Assembly (NCBI RefSeq): GCF_029867415.1 | Contig: NC_081185.1 | Span: forward strand, 130,085,848 to 130,149,847 | Source: Vicia villosa | Lineage: Eukaryota > Streptophyta > Magnoliopsida > Fabales > Fabaceae | DNA: 64,000 bases | Reading direction: 5' to 3' | Shown here: in pieces, positions 1 to 11,448 of the stretch | Position numbering within the stretch: the stretch's first letter is position 1 | Layout: each line of letters starts with the position of its first letter | Program-made: the position numbers and the translations under genes | Notes under the pieces: model-generated | Databases searched by the model: none | Told to the model about the DNA's origin: nothing | Seen by the model: only the letters and a program-made list of their open reading frames with translations

Positions 1-735
1 ATTTGACGCAAAAACTGATGAAGGCATATTCATAGAATATTTCACTTCTAGCAAAGCTTTTAGAGTTTTTAACAAAAGAAATCTGACAACCAGAGAAGCA
101 GTTTTGTTACCTTTGATGAATCTAACCCAAAACCAGTTGAAGTTATTGATTGTGCATGTATATTGGAAAAGAAAGGTCTATAGGAAAATGATCAAGAAAC
201 AGACCAAGGCCAAAATGAAAATCAAGATGAAGAACTGACTCAGGATCAAATCACATATGCTCCACCATAGCACCCTGATATTTGGAAAGAATATAGACCA
301 ACTAGAGACCATCTTATCTAGATCGTTAATAGAGATATATCTAAGGGAGACACTACACAATGATCTCTTAATAAGGTATGTAAATTTATGGCTTTTGTTT
401 CGCAAATTGAACAAACATGAATCGACGAAGCCATCATCACTGAACATTGGTCTCTTGCCATGCAAGAAGAATTAAATCAAAATGAAGAAAACAACATTTG
501 GAATGTCATTTCCAAAGCTTCAATTAATATAGTGATTGGTACCCGGTGGGTCTTTCGCAACAAGCTGGACAATGATGGAAATATTTTAAGAAATAAAGCC
601 AGACTCGTTGCGAAAGGATACAATCAACAGGAAGGAATAGATTTCGATAAAACCTATGCTCCTGTAGCTATATTGGAGGCTATAAGGTTGTTATTAGCCT
701 TCTCTTGCATCATGAATTTCAACATTAATATAACC
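1..735 (+). pseudogene. Ty1-copia integrase-tail/RT fragment
   Basis: Decayed piece of a Ty1-copia polyprotein on the plus strand. The first codons read FDAKTDEGIFIEYFTSSKAF, the part after the integrase core where copia proteins have FDAKSDEGIFLGY-type sequence. After stops and frameshifts, the segment at 460-720 reads [17 protein letters not shown], then [20 protein letters not shown] and [13 protein letters not shown], which is the start of copia reverse transcriptase. Homology ends near 735, before the RT catalytic motifs. The left end lies outside the window. It meets an oppositely oriented gag fragment at about 735-780, so the two are unlikely to be one element. Not functional. Confidence 0.85.
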
Positions 736-779
736 AAACTCTTTTGCCTTGGGTTGGTTTGTCTTCTTAATTGCTTTTA

Positions 780-1608
780 CTTTCATAATTGATGTTTGTG
801 CCATTGTCTTGGATATTTGTCTTCCATTATCTATCAAGCCTTCTCAAGGATTTGTTAAGCTTTCTTCTATCAAGTGATATGGCATCTGATAGTATTTCTT
901 TATGATCTTCATCCTCTCCAGTGTTGGATAAAAAGGCAATGCTCTTGTTCTTCTTTTCATATTTATCACTTATGGCAATCTCAAGTGTTTTCAAGGAACC
1001 AATGAGTTCATCAACTTTCATGATGCTTAAGTCTTGGGCTTATTTAATAGTTGTGACCTTCATTTCAAACTTCCTAGGAAGATATCTTTGGATTTTTCTA
1101 ACTAGCTTTTCTTTAAGACATCTTCTCTCCTAAATCAAATGAGGTGTTGGTAATATCACGAAGTCCGATGTTAAAATTAGAGATGGATTCATCTTATTTC
1201 ATTGTCAAAATCTCAAATTGTATTGTGAGAAACTACAGTCTTGACATGCATACTTTATGCCTTCATGAGAGGTCTAGATAATCTCCCAAGCCTATTTAAC
1301 TTCAGTATTTAAGTCTTGATTAGTCTGAACATATTTTTGTCAACACCATTGAATATATCATTAAAGGCTTTGTCTTTTGCAAGAGCTTTATCATTTTCAT
1401 CTTTGGACCAATCAGTGTCTGGCTTCAAACTTGTCGTACCATCTTGAAAACTAATCACATGATGTTTCCAACCTTTAATCACAACCTTCCAAATTTTTCT
1501 GTTTATGAATTTAAGAAAAGCAACCATCTTGGCTTTCCAATTTTCACAATTGGTACCATCTAAAACATGCAATCTATTGACAAACCCTCCATCCTTGGTG
1601 TTGTCCAT
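780..1608 (-). pseudogene. Ty1-copia gag fragment
   Basis: Minus-strand remnant of a copia Gag. It starts near 1608 with MDNTKDGGFVNRLHVLDGTN and contains NCENWKAKMVAFLKFI, the usual N-terminal pattern of UBN2/retrotrans-gag proteins. After stops in the middle, the stretch at 1140-830 reads EKLVRKIQRYLPRKFEMKV, then MKVDELIGSLKTLEIAI, which is typical for the C-terminal half of this Gag family. No zinc knuckle, protease or later domain follows, so the element is truncated near 780. A primer-binding-like site and LTR lie immediately upstream on the same strand (to the right), so gag is in its native position. Confidence 0.85.
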
Positions 1609-1671
1609 TTTAACGTAATATATTCCCTAAAGCTTAGCCAAACAAAACAGGGTGCTTTCTCCGATGCCAAT

Positions 1672-2038
1672 TGAAATTATGTTCCTCAAGGGACAGATGT
1701 TGGACCAGATGTCTGAGATAACTTGTCCAACCAGATTTAACATAATATGACAACAACATTAATTCAAGGTAAAAACAGTAAAGAACACAACAGACTTGGT
1801 AATCCAATCCAATTATGGATGGCAACGGGTCGGGTCGGGTTTCACACTACCCAAACCCACACCCGAAATCGGCACCCGAACCCAAACCCAAATACTATTC
1901 GGGTGGCAAAACAACACCTACGTCCACACCCGCTGGGTTTCAGGTTTTTTCACCCAAACCCAAACCCGTAACAAAATACACAAATATATTTTTCCTACAA
2001 TTTTCCTACAACTTTCCACAATATATATATAAAACATA

Positions 2039-2071
<33 letters not shown>

Positions 2072-2957
2072 AGCGGGTGTGATTTTGGGTTTCGGGTGCG
2101 GGTTTTACACTACCCAAACCCGAACCCGAAATATCGGGTGGCACCCGAACCCAAACCCTGTCAACTCGGGTTTTCACCCGTTGACTCGGGTTCGGATGCG
2201 GGTGGGCCCCGCGGGTTTGGGTTTGTTTGCCATCCCTAAATCCAATACAAACCACGCCTACATCTGGGGAATCTAACCCAAGAAAATAAATTCACTCTTT
2301 TATTTATAGATTTAATATTAAGTATCTTAAATGAACAAACCCATTGCTTATTGCCCCTCCTCTTAATTCTATCCTAGTGCCTTTCTATTTAGAACTCTCC
2401 CTAAATATAAGACCCCCTTCACACTTTCTCTGAATCATTAATTCCAAGTGATCAACATCAATAAACACAGTGATGAATGTCAAATTACAACTCAACTAAA
2501 CAAACCAACTACTATGCCTTATAAATTAAGCAATAGTATGGTGTACAATTAACACAAAACAAAGACTCAGCCTAAAATACAAATTATCACTCAAGTCTCT
2601 TGGTCATCAAGGCATGGAACGAGTTTCTATATATAGCAATCAATAGTTGGGCTTTTCTCCTTGGATTTAGGCAGTGATCACGTTCAGATATGGTGGAGAT
2701 TTAGTTAAAAAAAATTTCTCCAAAGCAACTCAACTAAAATATTTTAATTTGAATTCAAATTTAAATTTCCATGATTTAAATTTAATTGGATTAAATAATC
2801 AAACAAATAAAATTGCTAAAAGATAGCAACAATCCTTGTTGCACACAACAACAAAAGAACACACTCCAATTAATAGAAAACACGCACACACAACAACGAT
2901 CTTGTACTATTGACAAGGGACAAATGTTGCACACATGTTGGAACATATGTTCCCACA
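1672..2957 (-). repeat. Copia LTR (minus), interrupted by MITE
   Basis: 5' LTR of the minus-strand copia whose gag lies at 780-1608. Read on the minus strand it starts TGTGGGAACA near 2957 and ends near 1672. It is followed by TTGGCATCGGAG (about 1669-1658), which resembles the usual copia primer-binding site TTGGTATCAGAG. A related LTR fragment at 54852-55260 aligns by eye over the inner part (for example the CTAAATATGAGA region), which supports the call. About 430 bp is a later MITE insertion; without it the LTR is about 850 bp. The 2957 boundary is less certain than the 1672 one. Confidence 0.6.
1815..2239. mobile_element. hAT-type MITE nested in copia LTR
   Basis: A 425-bp foldback-like unit with termini ATGGATGGCAA and, inverted, TTAGGGATGGCAA. 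It is flanked by near-identical 8-bp repeats, ATCCAATT (1807-1814) and ATCCAATA (2240-2247), as expected for hAT insertion. Both halves are full of CCCAAACCCG/CGGGTTTGGG words arranged as an inverted repeat around a central (TA)n run at 2040-2062. It has no coding capacity. The host LTR sequence continues on both sides. The GGGATGGCAA terminus recalls a common plant nonautonomous hAT group. Confidence 0.75.
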
Positions 2958-3164
2958 TGTATCCTTCGTCACAAAAACAGCTTGAACAAACACGCTCATA
3001 TGCTCTATTAGTGAGTTTGATTCGCTTTGGATCAAAGATTATGAGAAAAGCCAAACAACCTCAATGTTTGAAGATAAGACAAGTTTAGTTGTATTTTCTT
3101 CACAGTTTCATAAGGAGATAAATTATTATTAGATTTGAGAATTTTAATCAGCACATATCAAATA

Positions 3165-3375
3165 GTTAATAATATTTCCCCCAACAATGAGAAACAACTT
3201 TAGAATTTAACATAATAACAATAATCAAGTCAATTAAGGTTCTATTCATTCTTTCATATTTACCATTCATTTCAAGGGAATATGGTGCAGTAGTTTCATG
3301 TATAAATTCATGCAGTTTATATAATTCATTAAAAAAGTTTGATTCACACTTTTTGTCGCCATCACTACGAAACTT
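3165..3375 (-). pseudogene. Ty1-copia integrase core fragment
   Basis: The minus-strand translation gives RSDGDKKCESNFFNELYKLH, then IHETTAPYSLEMNGKYERMN and RTLIDLIIVIMLNS. This matches the second D and the E region of the copia DDE integrase (family pattern RSDRG...TAPYSPEMNGKAERKNRTL). The catalytic D and E are still visible, but the fragment is only about 70 codons and has no flanking domains. It is too short and eroded to be functional, and its relation to the LTR at 1672-2957 is unclear. Confidence 0.8.
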
Positions 3376-4266
3376 CGTAATTTTTCTACTAAGTTGATTT
3401 TTTATTTCTATGATAAATATCTTAAAAAGGTCGTGAGAAACACTTTTATATTGTAATATTCAATGTCATACTATTTGTTGTTTTGGTAAGACCTAGTGGT
3501 TTTTATAATTATTCAATGTCGTATTCAACTCCTCATGCACCCATGAATTGCTTGATGATGAAACTCCGAGTTTATGTGTTGTTGTTGTTGTTGTTGATGA
3601 TGATGATGAAAATGAGAAAACTCATTAATGAAACTCCATAATCTACATGTTGTTGTGATGATGATGTTGAAGAAAAAGACAGAGTTGTTGTGATAATGAT
3701 GAAAATGATGGAGTTGTTGTGATAATGATGAAAATAAGTAGTTGTTAACAGAGAGTAATTTATTTGTTATTAATGATGATGAAACTCCAAGTTTATATGT
3801 TATTGTGTTGTTGTGACGGTGATGAAAATTTTAGAGTTGTTGTGATGATGATGAAAATGAGTAGTTGTTAACAAAGAATGGTTTATGTGTTGTTGATGAT
3901 GAAACTCCAAGTTTATGTGTTGTTGTGATGATAATGAAAATGATGGAGTTGTTGTTGTTTTTAAAAAAAAAATGATAAATTAAGAAAAAAAATGACAACT
4001 TGACAATCCACGTCATTAAAAAAGAAAAAAAAAAGGTTTGTCATGTTATTGATTATGATGACTGGATATAATAGGGGAAAGGGCTAAAATAAGAGAATCT
4101 TCATAAGACAGAGAGAATCCAAACTTTTTTTTAGGCGTTTTTTTCAAAAGTCACCCAAATGGTTAGGGGAAAATAACTATTAACCCTAATTTTAATTGTG
4201 TAACTCTAAATAATTCACACTGAATCTCACAAATTTATCTTCAACATTGATATTTTATTCATATTT
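3376..4266. repeat. GTT/GAT-rich degenerate tandem repeat tract
   Basis: No gene is seen. From about 3540 to 3970 a phrase of the type GAAACTCCAAGTTTATGTG followed by TTGTTGTGATGATGATGAAAATGA recurs several times with short GTT and GAT microsatellites between. The rest (4000-4266) is unremarkable AT-rich DNA leading up to the copia LTR. Confidence 0.7.
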
Positions 4267-4495
4267 TGTTATGAAATTAACTAAAACAATAGATAGATCA
4301 AAGAGAGATAGAGAAGAAAGAGAGCAATATTATCTTATCTTATTTCAAATGTACTTTACATTGTAATATGAGTCTCTATTTATAGGACTCAAGGGAGATA
4401 GAAAATCACACATATTAAACACATATTAAGTATGGAATATGAAGATGAAGAACTAGGAGATGGATGGACATCCACTAACATAAATATTCATAACA
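4267..4495 (-). repeat. LTR of copia 4267-8512 (3' LTR)
   Basis: 229-bp LTR, identical by eye to the copy at 8284-8512. It starts TG and ends CA. A CTCCCCC polypurine complement abuts it at 4496. Confidence 0.9.
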
Positions 4496-4699
4496 CTCCC
4501 CCTTGGATGTCCATTGAGGATATGCCTCGTTAAAACCTTACTAGAAAAAACCCAGTGGGAAAAATTCTAGTGAAGGAAAAAGAGTACAATATCCTTTGAA
4601 TGTGAATTGCCTCGTTAAAAACCTTACCAGGAAAACCCAATGGGACAAAACCATGGTGAAGGAAAAAAGAGTGCAAAACATATGTATTTCTCCCCCTCA

Positions 4700-6680
4700 T
4701 GCAGACATTTACATGTGAGACGATATTCTTTGTAGTCGTTGCTTAAAATGTCTTCTTCGAAGTGACTTCATGTAGTGGTAATAGTTATGCAGGATTTTAT
4801 GAAGTTGTTGCCATGATTTGTTTCGTAGATCTCCATGAAATGGTTGTACCATCACATGTAAATAAATAACCTCTTTTTGATCTACCATTGTGAGAATCTG
4901 ACAAGTAACCTACATCTCTAAGATAATGAAGTATATGGTTGACCGCTTTCCAATTTCTTCGTGTAGATGAATAATTCTATCTTACTTATAGATTGACCGC
5001 AAATGATATATCATGATGTGTGTATTTAGCAAGGTGCATTAGTACTCCAATTTCACTAAGATATGGTACTTCAGGACCAAGCAATTTTTATCATTTTCTC
5101 GAGGCCTAAAAAGATCTTTCTCCATATCTAATGATCTAACAACCACATTGGAGTAGGCAACATGTGATATTTGTTCATATAGAATCATTTCAACACTTTT
5201 CTATATAGCCTTCTTGATGTACAAATATTCTTTTGTCCACATGCTCAATTTGCAAACCTAGACATATTTTGTCTTTTCTAGGTCCTTCATCTCAAACTCT
5301 TTATTTAAGCAATTTATAGCTTTTGGAAGCTCTTCAGGAGTTCCAATAATACTTATGTCATCCACATAGATAACTATTATTGCAAATACTTTTCCACATC
5401 ATTTTATGAAAATAAAAGGACAAATTGATCATACCACATGCGTCTAGATTGTTTCAATCCATAGAGAAACTTGTTCAATTTGATGGAGTGGTTTTCTCGA
5501 GATCCAAAATTACGTGCCTTTGGTATATTGAACCCTTCAGGGAGTTTCACGTAAATGTCACTATTAAGTGAACCATATAAATAAGATGTCATAACATTCA
5601 CCATGTTCAAATTAAGCCCTTCATGTGCTACAAGGCTAATTAAATATAAAAAAAATCGATTGAATCCACTACAGGTGGATATGTTTTATCAAAATCAATC
5701 TTAGGTATTTGTGAAAATCATTGAGCAATAAATCAAACTTTATATTATTCTTATGTTTCTTTTTCATAAAAATCATTTATATCCAATTGGTTTCACACCT
5801 TGAGGTGTTCGGACTACAGGTCCAAAAGTGAGTCACTTGTAAAGTGAGTTTAATTCTTCTGTAATTGAATATATTCATTTGGCCAATTCTCACTTAGTCT
5901 ACAATCTTTAATAGACTTTGACTCATGATCCTCGTTATCATTGATCACTTTTAGCGCTATATTGTATACAAAGACATTATCAATATTGACTTTATTTGGT
6001 TATCTCAATTTCGGTTCCATTGCATTTCATCCGTGACATAATTTATCGAGATCTCTTTATTTTATATTTCAAGTACTTGATTTGTTCTTCTGGAACTGAA
6101 AATTAAATTAGATCAAAGTGCTCTTAGCATTTTCATATCCTCACTTGGGTCATCTTTAGTTTCTTTTCTTAGTAGAGGACTTTTAACATTGGAACCGACT
6201 TTCATACCACACTTCAGGCGCAGCTACAACTCATTTGCAATATTATATTATCCAATAGGAGAATCCACTTTGAGTGGAGTATTACCAGCTGATAATTTAT
6301 TTCATAAACTTTGCAAATGAATAATATTTTGAACTTTTGGTTCATATTAATTTGTACGAGGATCAATACAACAATTTATTTTAACTTGTTCATTTGAACT
6401 TCTTGTTCATGATTTCAGCTGTTCATTTCCCTCCCCCTAATATTGGGAAAATTAATTTATCAAGTGATAATCAGCCTACTGGGCTGCAATCAAGTATTTG
6501 ATTATTTGCTCAAATTATATCCTCAAAATTGAGATTCATATTAATTATATTTTTCCAATATTCTTTCATGACACGTCTTAATGTATTATATTGGAGCAAT
6601 TGGAATATACACAACGCATCCAAATGTTCACTAAGATGAGAAATATTAGAATACATTAGGGAGGACTAAGATATAGTATA
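4700..6680 (-). pseudogene. Degenerate copia pol (IN tail, RT, RNase H)
   Basis: Minus-strand remains of pol in the expected order. Near 6650-6560 there is FGCVVYIPIAPI, the post-integrase motif. At 5610-5404 an open stretch contains MTSYLYGSLNSDIYVKLPEG and LYGLKQSRRMWYDQF (RT). At about 5375-5345 is IYVDDISIIGTPEEL, with the RT YVDD motif. Near 4920-4830 is DVGYLSDSHNGRSKRGY, then ISWRSTKQ (RNase H). Frames change repeatedly and stops are frequent, so no polyprotein can be made. Lineage hints (DVGYLSD, RSKRGY, ISWRSTKQ) match a common plant copia group. Confidence 0.85.
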
Positions 6681-7497
6681 TTGTTGGCTTAGTGCGAATA
6701 AATATCTTAATATCATACTTTGGGTGTTTCAAATATATAATTTAGAATTGATGATCTCATAAGTATCAACCATGTAATTAACTTTAGACGTCTAAAGAAT
6801 GGATCTTCGGGTCCATTTTCTTTTTATGAACATATATTACATGATATTCAATATCAATTTTAATAATACATGTGATACTTATAAAGGAATTTTAAAAAAA
6901 AAAAATCAGAAAACAAGATCTTAGTCTAATTAGTTGAGAAAATGATTTCACATACTTCTGGTTGTGAGTAGAGACATATGCATGATATTTTAGTCGATGC
7001 AACAGTTAATGTCATAAAAACGCAATTTCTCAAATTTTTATTTTCTTTTAGAAACACACAAAAATTTAATGGATTGAAGAAACTTCTGGTTCTTCAATAC
7101 AAATTATTCGCATCATATTATATCCGAGATGACCCAACCGGTTTTACCAACGACACATTTAAGTGTAATTTGTAAACTACTGGTTTACAATGACATGTGC
7201 TTAAATTGTGCTAATATAAGTGTAGTACAAGCCCAAGGAAAAAAAGACGGTAGCTTTTCTATTATACATTTTATGTCCAAATTCATTTGTGTAATACAAA
7301 GATATTCAATACCTCCAGTATAATTCAAAACCAATATAATAATAGTATCTCATTATTAAACACTTTAATCAAACACATTCATATGAACATATTATCATAT
7401 AATTATCAAACAATTACCCCTTATAAAATTAAACATATTTAATCAAACAATATTATATCACTAAAATTATATCGTCATATAATTAATTTGATTTACG

Positions 7498-8077
7498 ATC
7501 CTTCAGGGATGGATAAGTTCTTCAAAAACTATAAAATTAATTTATTTTTCTATCCTTCAGGGATGCTTGATAAGTTCTTCAGGAACTATAAAAATAATTT
7601 GTTATATACAATAATCTAAAAAATATATATAACCATCCTTCTGGGATGCGTTAAAATTATTTGTGTCATTTTTCTAGAATGACAATATTTTAATGAGCAT
7701 ATTACAAGTTATGAATTTTTAGATCGATACAAAAAAAAATTATGAAATCCTTCCGGGATTCAATAATATTATAGATGCGACCTTTTAAAGATTATCGAAC
7801 TTTGAATTCTTCTGAAATTCATCAATTATTGATAAATACAATACTCGATTAAACTCAATCTTTGAATAATAATTTGGAGATAGTTTAATAATAATAATCT
7901 TTAGTTCTACAAATATCACATCACAAATTATTTCCATAAACAACAGTCAAGAAAAATTATTCTTTATGCAATCCTTCAGGGATGCTTGAATATTAAATTA
8001 ACACTTTTATGTGTTAAGATTCAATTCCGAGCAAATATATAGAAATGCTTTAATGTTAAATTCTTCCGGAATTTAAC
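7498..8077 (-). repeat. Array of nine short hairpins, constant loop
   Basis: In the leader of the minus-strand copia, between primer-binding site and coding remnants, nine short inverted repeats share a TTCNG-like loop on the plus strand. They lie at 7498-7510, 7516-7530, 7552-7564, 7573-7587, 7634-7648, 7746-7760, 7804-7820, 7971-7983 and 8055-8077. Stems differ but stay paired: ATCC/GGAT, AGTTC/GAACT, CATCC/GGATG, AATCC/GGATT, and GTTAAATTC/GAATTTAAC around TTCCG. The units at 7516 and 7804 depart from the loop consensus. Function is unknown; RNA packaging or translation control of the element is possible but inferred. Confidence 0.75.
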
Positions 8078-8283
8078 AAGAATGATCAAAGAAATCTAAT
8101 ATTATTGTACAAGGTAAATCAATTTCTCTACAAAATATATAAAAATAAACATATTTATATGAAAAAAAAATAGTAACAAAATCATGAATTATATTATATT
8201 GGTTCAAATATATTAAGATTAGAAAAATAACGTAGAACCTGGCTATATCATCACCCGCGTTGTAGAGTATCGTGCTGATAACG

Positions 8284-8512
8284 TGTTATGAAATTAACTA
8301 AAACAATAGATAGATCAAAGAGAGATAGAGAAGAAAGAGAGCAATATTATCTTATCTTATTTCAAATGTACTTTACATTGTAATATGAGTCTCTATTTAT
8401 AGGACTCAAGGGAGATAGAAAATCACACATATTAAACACATATTAAGTATGGAATATGAAGATGAAGAACTAGGAGATGGATGGACATCCACTAACATAA
8501 ATATTCATAACA
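8284..8512 (-). repeat. LTR of copia 4267-8512 (5' LTR)
   Basis: 229-bp LTR identical by eye to 4267-4495. The primer-binding-like sequence CGTGCTGATAACGT (plus strand) precedes it at about 8271-8284. Confidence 0.9.
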
Positions 8513-8704
8513 AATTTTATACTAACTTAAAATATTAATTTAAGCAATTTTTAATTAATATTAATATGAAATAAAATTAATAAATAAATGAAATCAAACT
8601 CGATTTTTTTATAACAATATTAAAAGAAACCTTAAATATATGATATATATATATATATAATAAAAAATAAATAAGATGACATAATTAATAAAACTTAAAT
8701 TTTA

Positions 8705-9000
8705 GGCAAAATACCATTTTTCGTCCCTTAACTTTAACCTATTAAAAATGTGGCACGCTAGTCCTTTCCGTCAATTTGATGAAAACGGACGTTAGACTAT
8801 GTATGTATGGCGTCTGACGTGGCTATGTTTTGCACATATGGCAGGTTGCGTGACATATGTTATCACCAAAGTCTATAAAATAGACAACAAGGTTTGATCT
8901 CAAGACACCTTACTTATTATAATAATGGGTGTACCACTAGGCTATGGTAATTTTAGTTGATTTTTTTCCTTCTGAAACTACTTATTAACTACAGCCATTT
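8705..9000 (+). repeat. Left TIR of the 8705-17322 element
   Basis: Inverted copy of 16951-17322. It is shorter because of an internal gap after TTAACTTTA, where the right copy has about 65 extra bases. It ends around CTTATTAACTACAGCC. Confidence 0.8.
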
Positions 9001-9261
9001 TATTATTACTTATTATTATTATTATTATCATTATTATTATTATTATTATTATCTATCATATAAGAAAAGTCTACCATTTCCTCATCTCTTAGCTATGCCA
9101 CATCAGCCTCTCTTCTCACAAAATTCCACATCATTCCCTTCCCATTGTATGTTGCAGCAGTTATAAGGATTGAACTTTAAACCTCCAACCTCTCATGATC
9201 TCGCAGTTACAAATTATTTACTTTCTCTGGCCATTCACATTCACAACTGCAAGCAGCACTA

Positions 9262-9660
9262 ATGACCTCATATAATGCTTCTGCCTTCCAAGCCCCTTCT
9301 GCCTTCCAAGCCCTCCACCTTCCACGTTCCAAAACACTTTTATCATTACTATATATAACTGATCATACTTTCACAGTATCTATCATGTTCATCAAACCTA
9401 ATCGTGGAAAATTTTGGTTTATACTAAGAAAATTTTGGTTTATACTATTTTTACAATTACAGCCATTCCCACGACTATTCATGGACAAACCGGTATTTAA
9501 CATTTTTTCTTTTCTGGATAGAAAATATCTTTCATGTTATTTGCAGGTTGAATTTGTAGTGTATCATTCTGAAGTACTTATTGGCGTTTCATGTTATTTG
9601 CAGGTTGAATTTGTATTGTATCATTCTGAAGTACCAATTGGCGTCACTCCATAGTATATG
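9262..9660 (+). other. Possible captured exon-like segment, 57-bp duplication
   Basis: An open frame of 130 codons begins MTSYNASAFQAPSAFQALHL. I recognise no domain. Its end contains two tandem 57-bp units starting at 9530 and 9587. Each has TTTGCAG followed by GTTGAATTTGTA, so an intron-acceptor-like sequence precedes a short readable exon twice. Being inside a TIR element, this could be a captured host fragment (Pack-MULE style). That is inference; the frame may equally be chance. Confidence 0.35.
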
Positions 9661-10825
9661 GTTCATTTTTTACATGGGTTGTTTCCAATCCCTATTTTCT
9701 ATTTCTTTTTAGTAACAATTTAAATATTGTCCTAATATGTGTTTTGGATTTTTTTCTGGTGCAGACAGTAGCAAACATCGTCTATACGATTCGTTTGAAA
9801 TAAATATTCTTCTTTGACTGTCCCGAAAATTTTGAGCTGTAGAAGTAGAAATCAAGTTGGCTGGTGTCAATATACAATGGAGAATCTGCTTGAAATTACT
9901 GGGTTATGGTTGCGCAAGTTTTGACAAAAATGTAGATATTATACTATGTAAATAACATGATATTTTATATTAATTCATAGAATGAACTTTAATTTTTTAT
10001 ATTGTTAGTGAAAATATTAATAAATAAATCTTAATTGATTGATTTTATGTTTGAGTGATATTTATATTAAATCTTAGTAATTATAGAAATTGTAGATATT
10101 ATAATATGTAAATAAGATAATATTTTATATTAATTCATAGAACTAAAGAATATTTTAGTTAGGTCAAATTAAGAAATTAAGGTTATCAATATATATAAAG
10201 TTAGTTTTATAAAATATTATTGATATTTATTTATTATAAGGTCGAACAAAACAAAAAATAAAGATAAAATATTACAAATTAAAAATGTATACATAATTTT
10301 GAAATTTATAAGAAAATAGAATCAAAGAGTAAAGAAAAAAACATTATATTTGTTTAGGTAAATAAAGAGTTTTGAAATGAAAAGACATAAATCATTTACC
10401 TATAAAAAAATTAAATATCATAATCATTTTACTTGATTGCAACTTTAATTTTTGATTTAATCTGATTGCAACTTTTGATTTATTATTTTTAATTTTTTGA
10501 TTTAATGTGATTACAATTTTTAACTTCTTATCCATAATAATCCAAGCATTATGGTCGATTTGAACGTGATTTTAAAGAATGGTTTGTTGAAATAATGAAG
10601 CAGCACACCTATTTTCTTGATAGGGAAATAATTGGTATATTATTGCAAATTTTAATAAATAAATTTCATTGATTAATTGATTTTATCTTTGACTGATATT
10701 TATATTAAATCTTAGTAGCTATAAAAATTATAGATATTATAATATATAAATAACATAATATTGTATATTAATTCATATAACTAAAGAATATTTTAGTTAG
10801 GTCAAATTAAAAAAATTAAGTTTAT

Positions 10826-10954
<129 letters not shown>

Positions 10955-10967
10955 AAAGTTAGTTTTA

Positions 10968-11448
10968 GGCTCTGTTTGGTAAGACATATTTTCAAGCTTA
11001 TAGCTTATGTATGTCTTATAAGCACATATGAAAATTTAGACCCGTTTGATAACAGTCTTTTCATCACGAGCTTATAGCTTATTTTACTAACTTATAGCTT
11101 ATTTTCTAGACGCTATTTCAAATAGCGTTTTAGCTTATGTCTTATGTCTTATAGCTTATTTCTTTTTCTTCCTTTTTTATCCTTATTATTTCAATTAAAA
11201 TCTATTTTTAACCCTTATAATTTATTTTAATTTAAAATAAAATAATTATATATTAATTATATTTTATGTCATTTTACATTTATAAGTTAATTGAACCGCT
11301 AATTTTACCAAACACTTCAATGAGCTTATAAGCTATCAGTCTCAACCATCCGCTATAAGCTATAAGTTATCAGTCATCAGCCATCAGTCATAAGCTATAA
11401 GCTATCAGCTAGCTTATCAGTCAACTGCTATTTTTACCAAACAGACCC
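10968..11448. mobile_element. Tourist-like (PIF/Harbinger) MITE
   Basis: A 481-bp element with termini GGCTCTGTTTGGTAA and TTACCAAACAGACCC and flanking TTA duplications (10965-10967 and 11449-11451), the PIF/Harbinger signature. The paralogous segment at about 10200-10225 is the uninterrupted empty site, which fixes the boundaries. The interior repeats CTTATAGCTTAT and its complement near both ends, giving a foldback. No coding capacity. Confidence 0.9.

Larger units (their letters stand above)
4267..8512 (-). mobile_element. Ty1-copia element, coding-dead, identical LTRs
   Basis: A 4246-bp LTR retrotransposon in minus orientation. Its two 229-bp LTRs begin TGTTATGAAA and end CATAACA, and I find no difference between them. 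Next to the left LTR is CTCCCCC, the reverse complement of a polypurine tract. Next to the right LTR, read on the minus strand, is ACGTTATCAGCACGA, a copia primer-binding-type sequence. Flanking 5-mers are TATTT and AATTT (4 of 5 match). The interior shows integrase-tail, RT and RNase H homology, but with many stops and frameshifts. The combination suggests a nonautonomous copy recently mobilised by a relative. Confidence 0.88.

Noticed and set aside
2791..3088. Overlapping frames on both strands with Cys-rich content
   Set aside because: Lie at the edge of a copia LTR remnant; no domain and low complexity.
7498..8077. CRISPR-like array (short palindromes with spacers)
   Set aside because: Repeats are not identical, spacing is irregular, no cas genes are present, and the setting is a plant retrotransposon leader.
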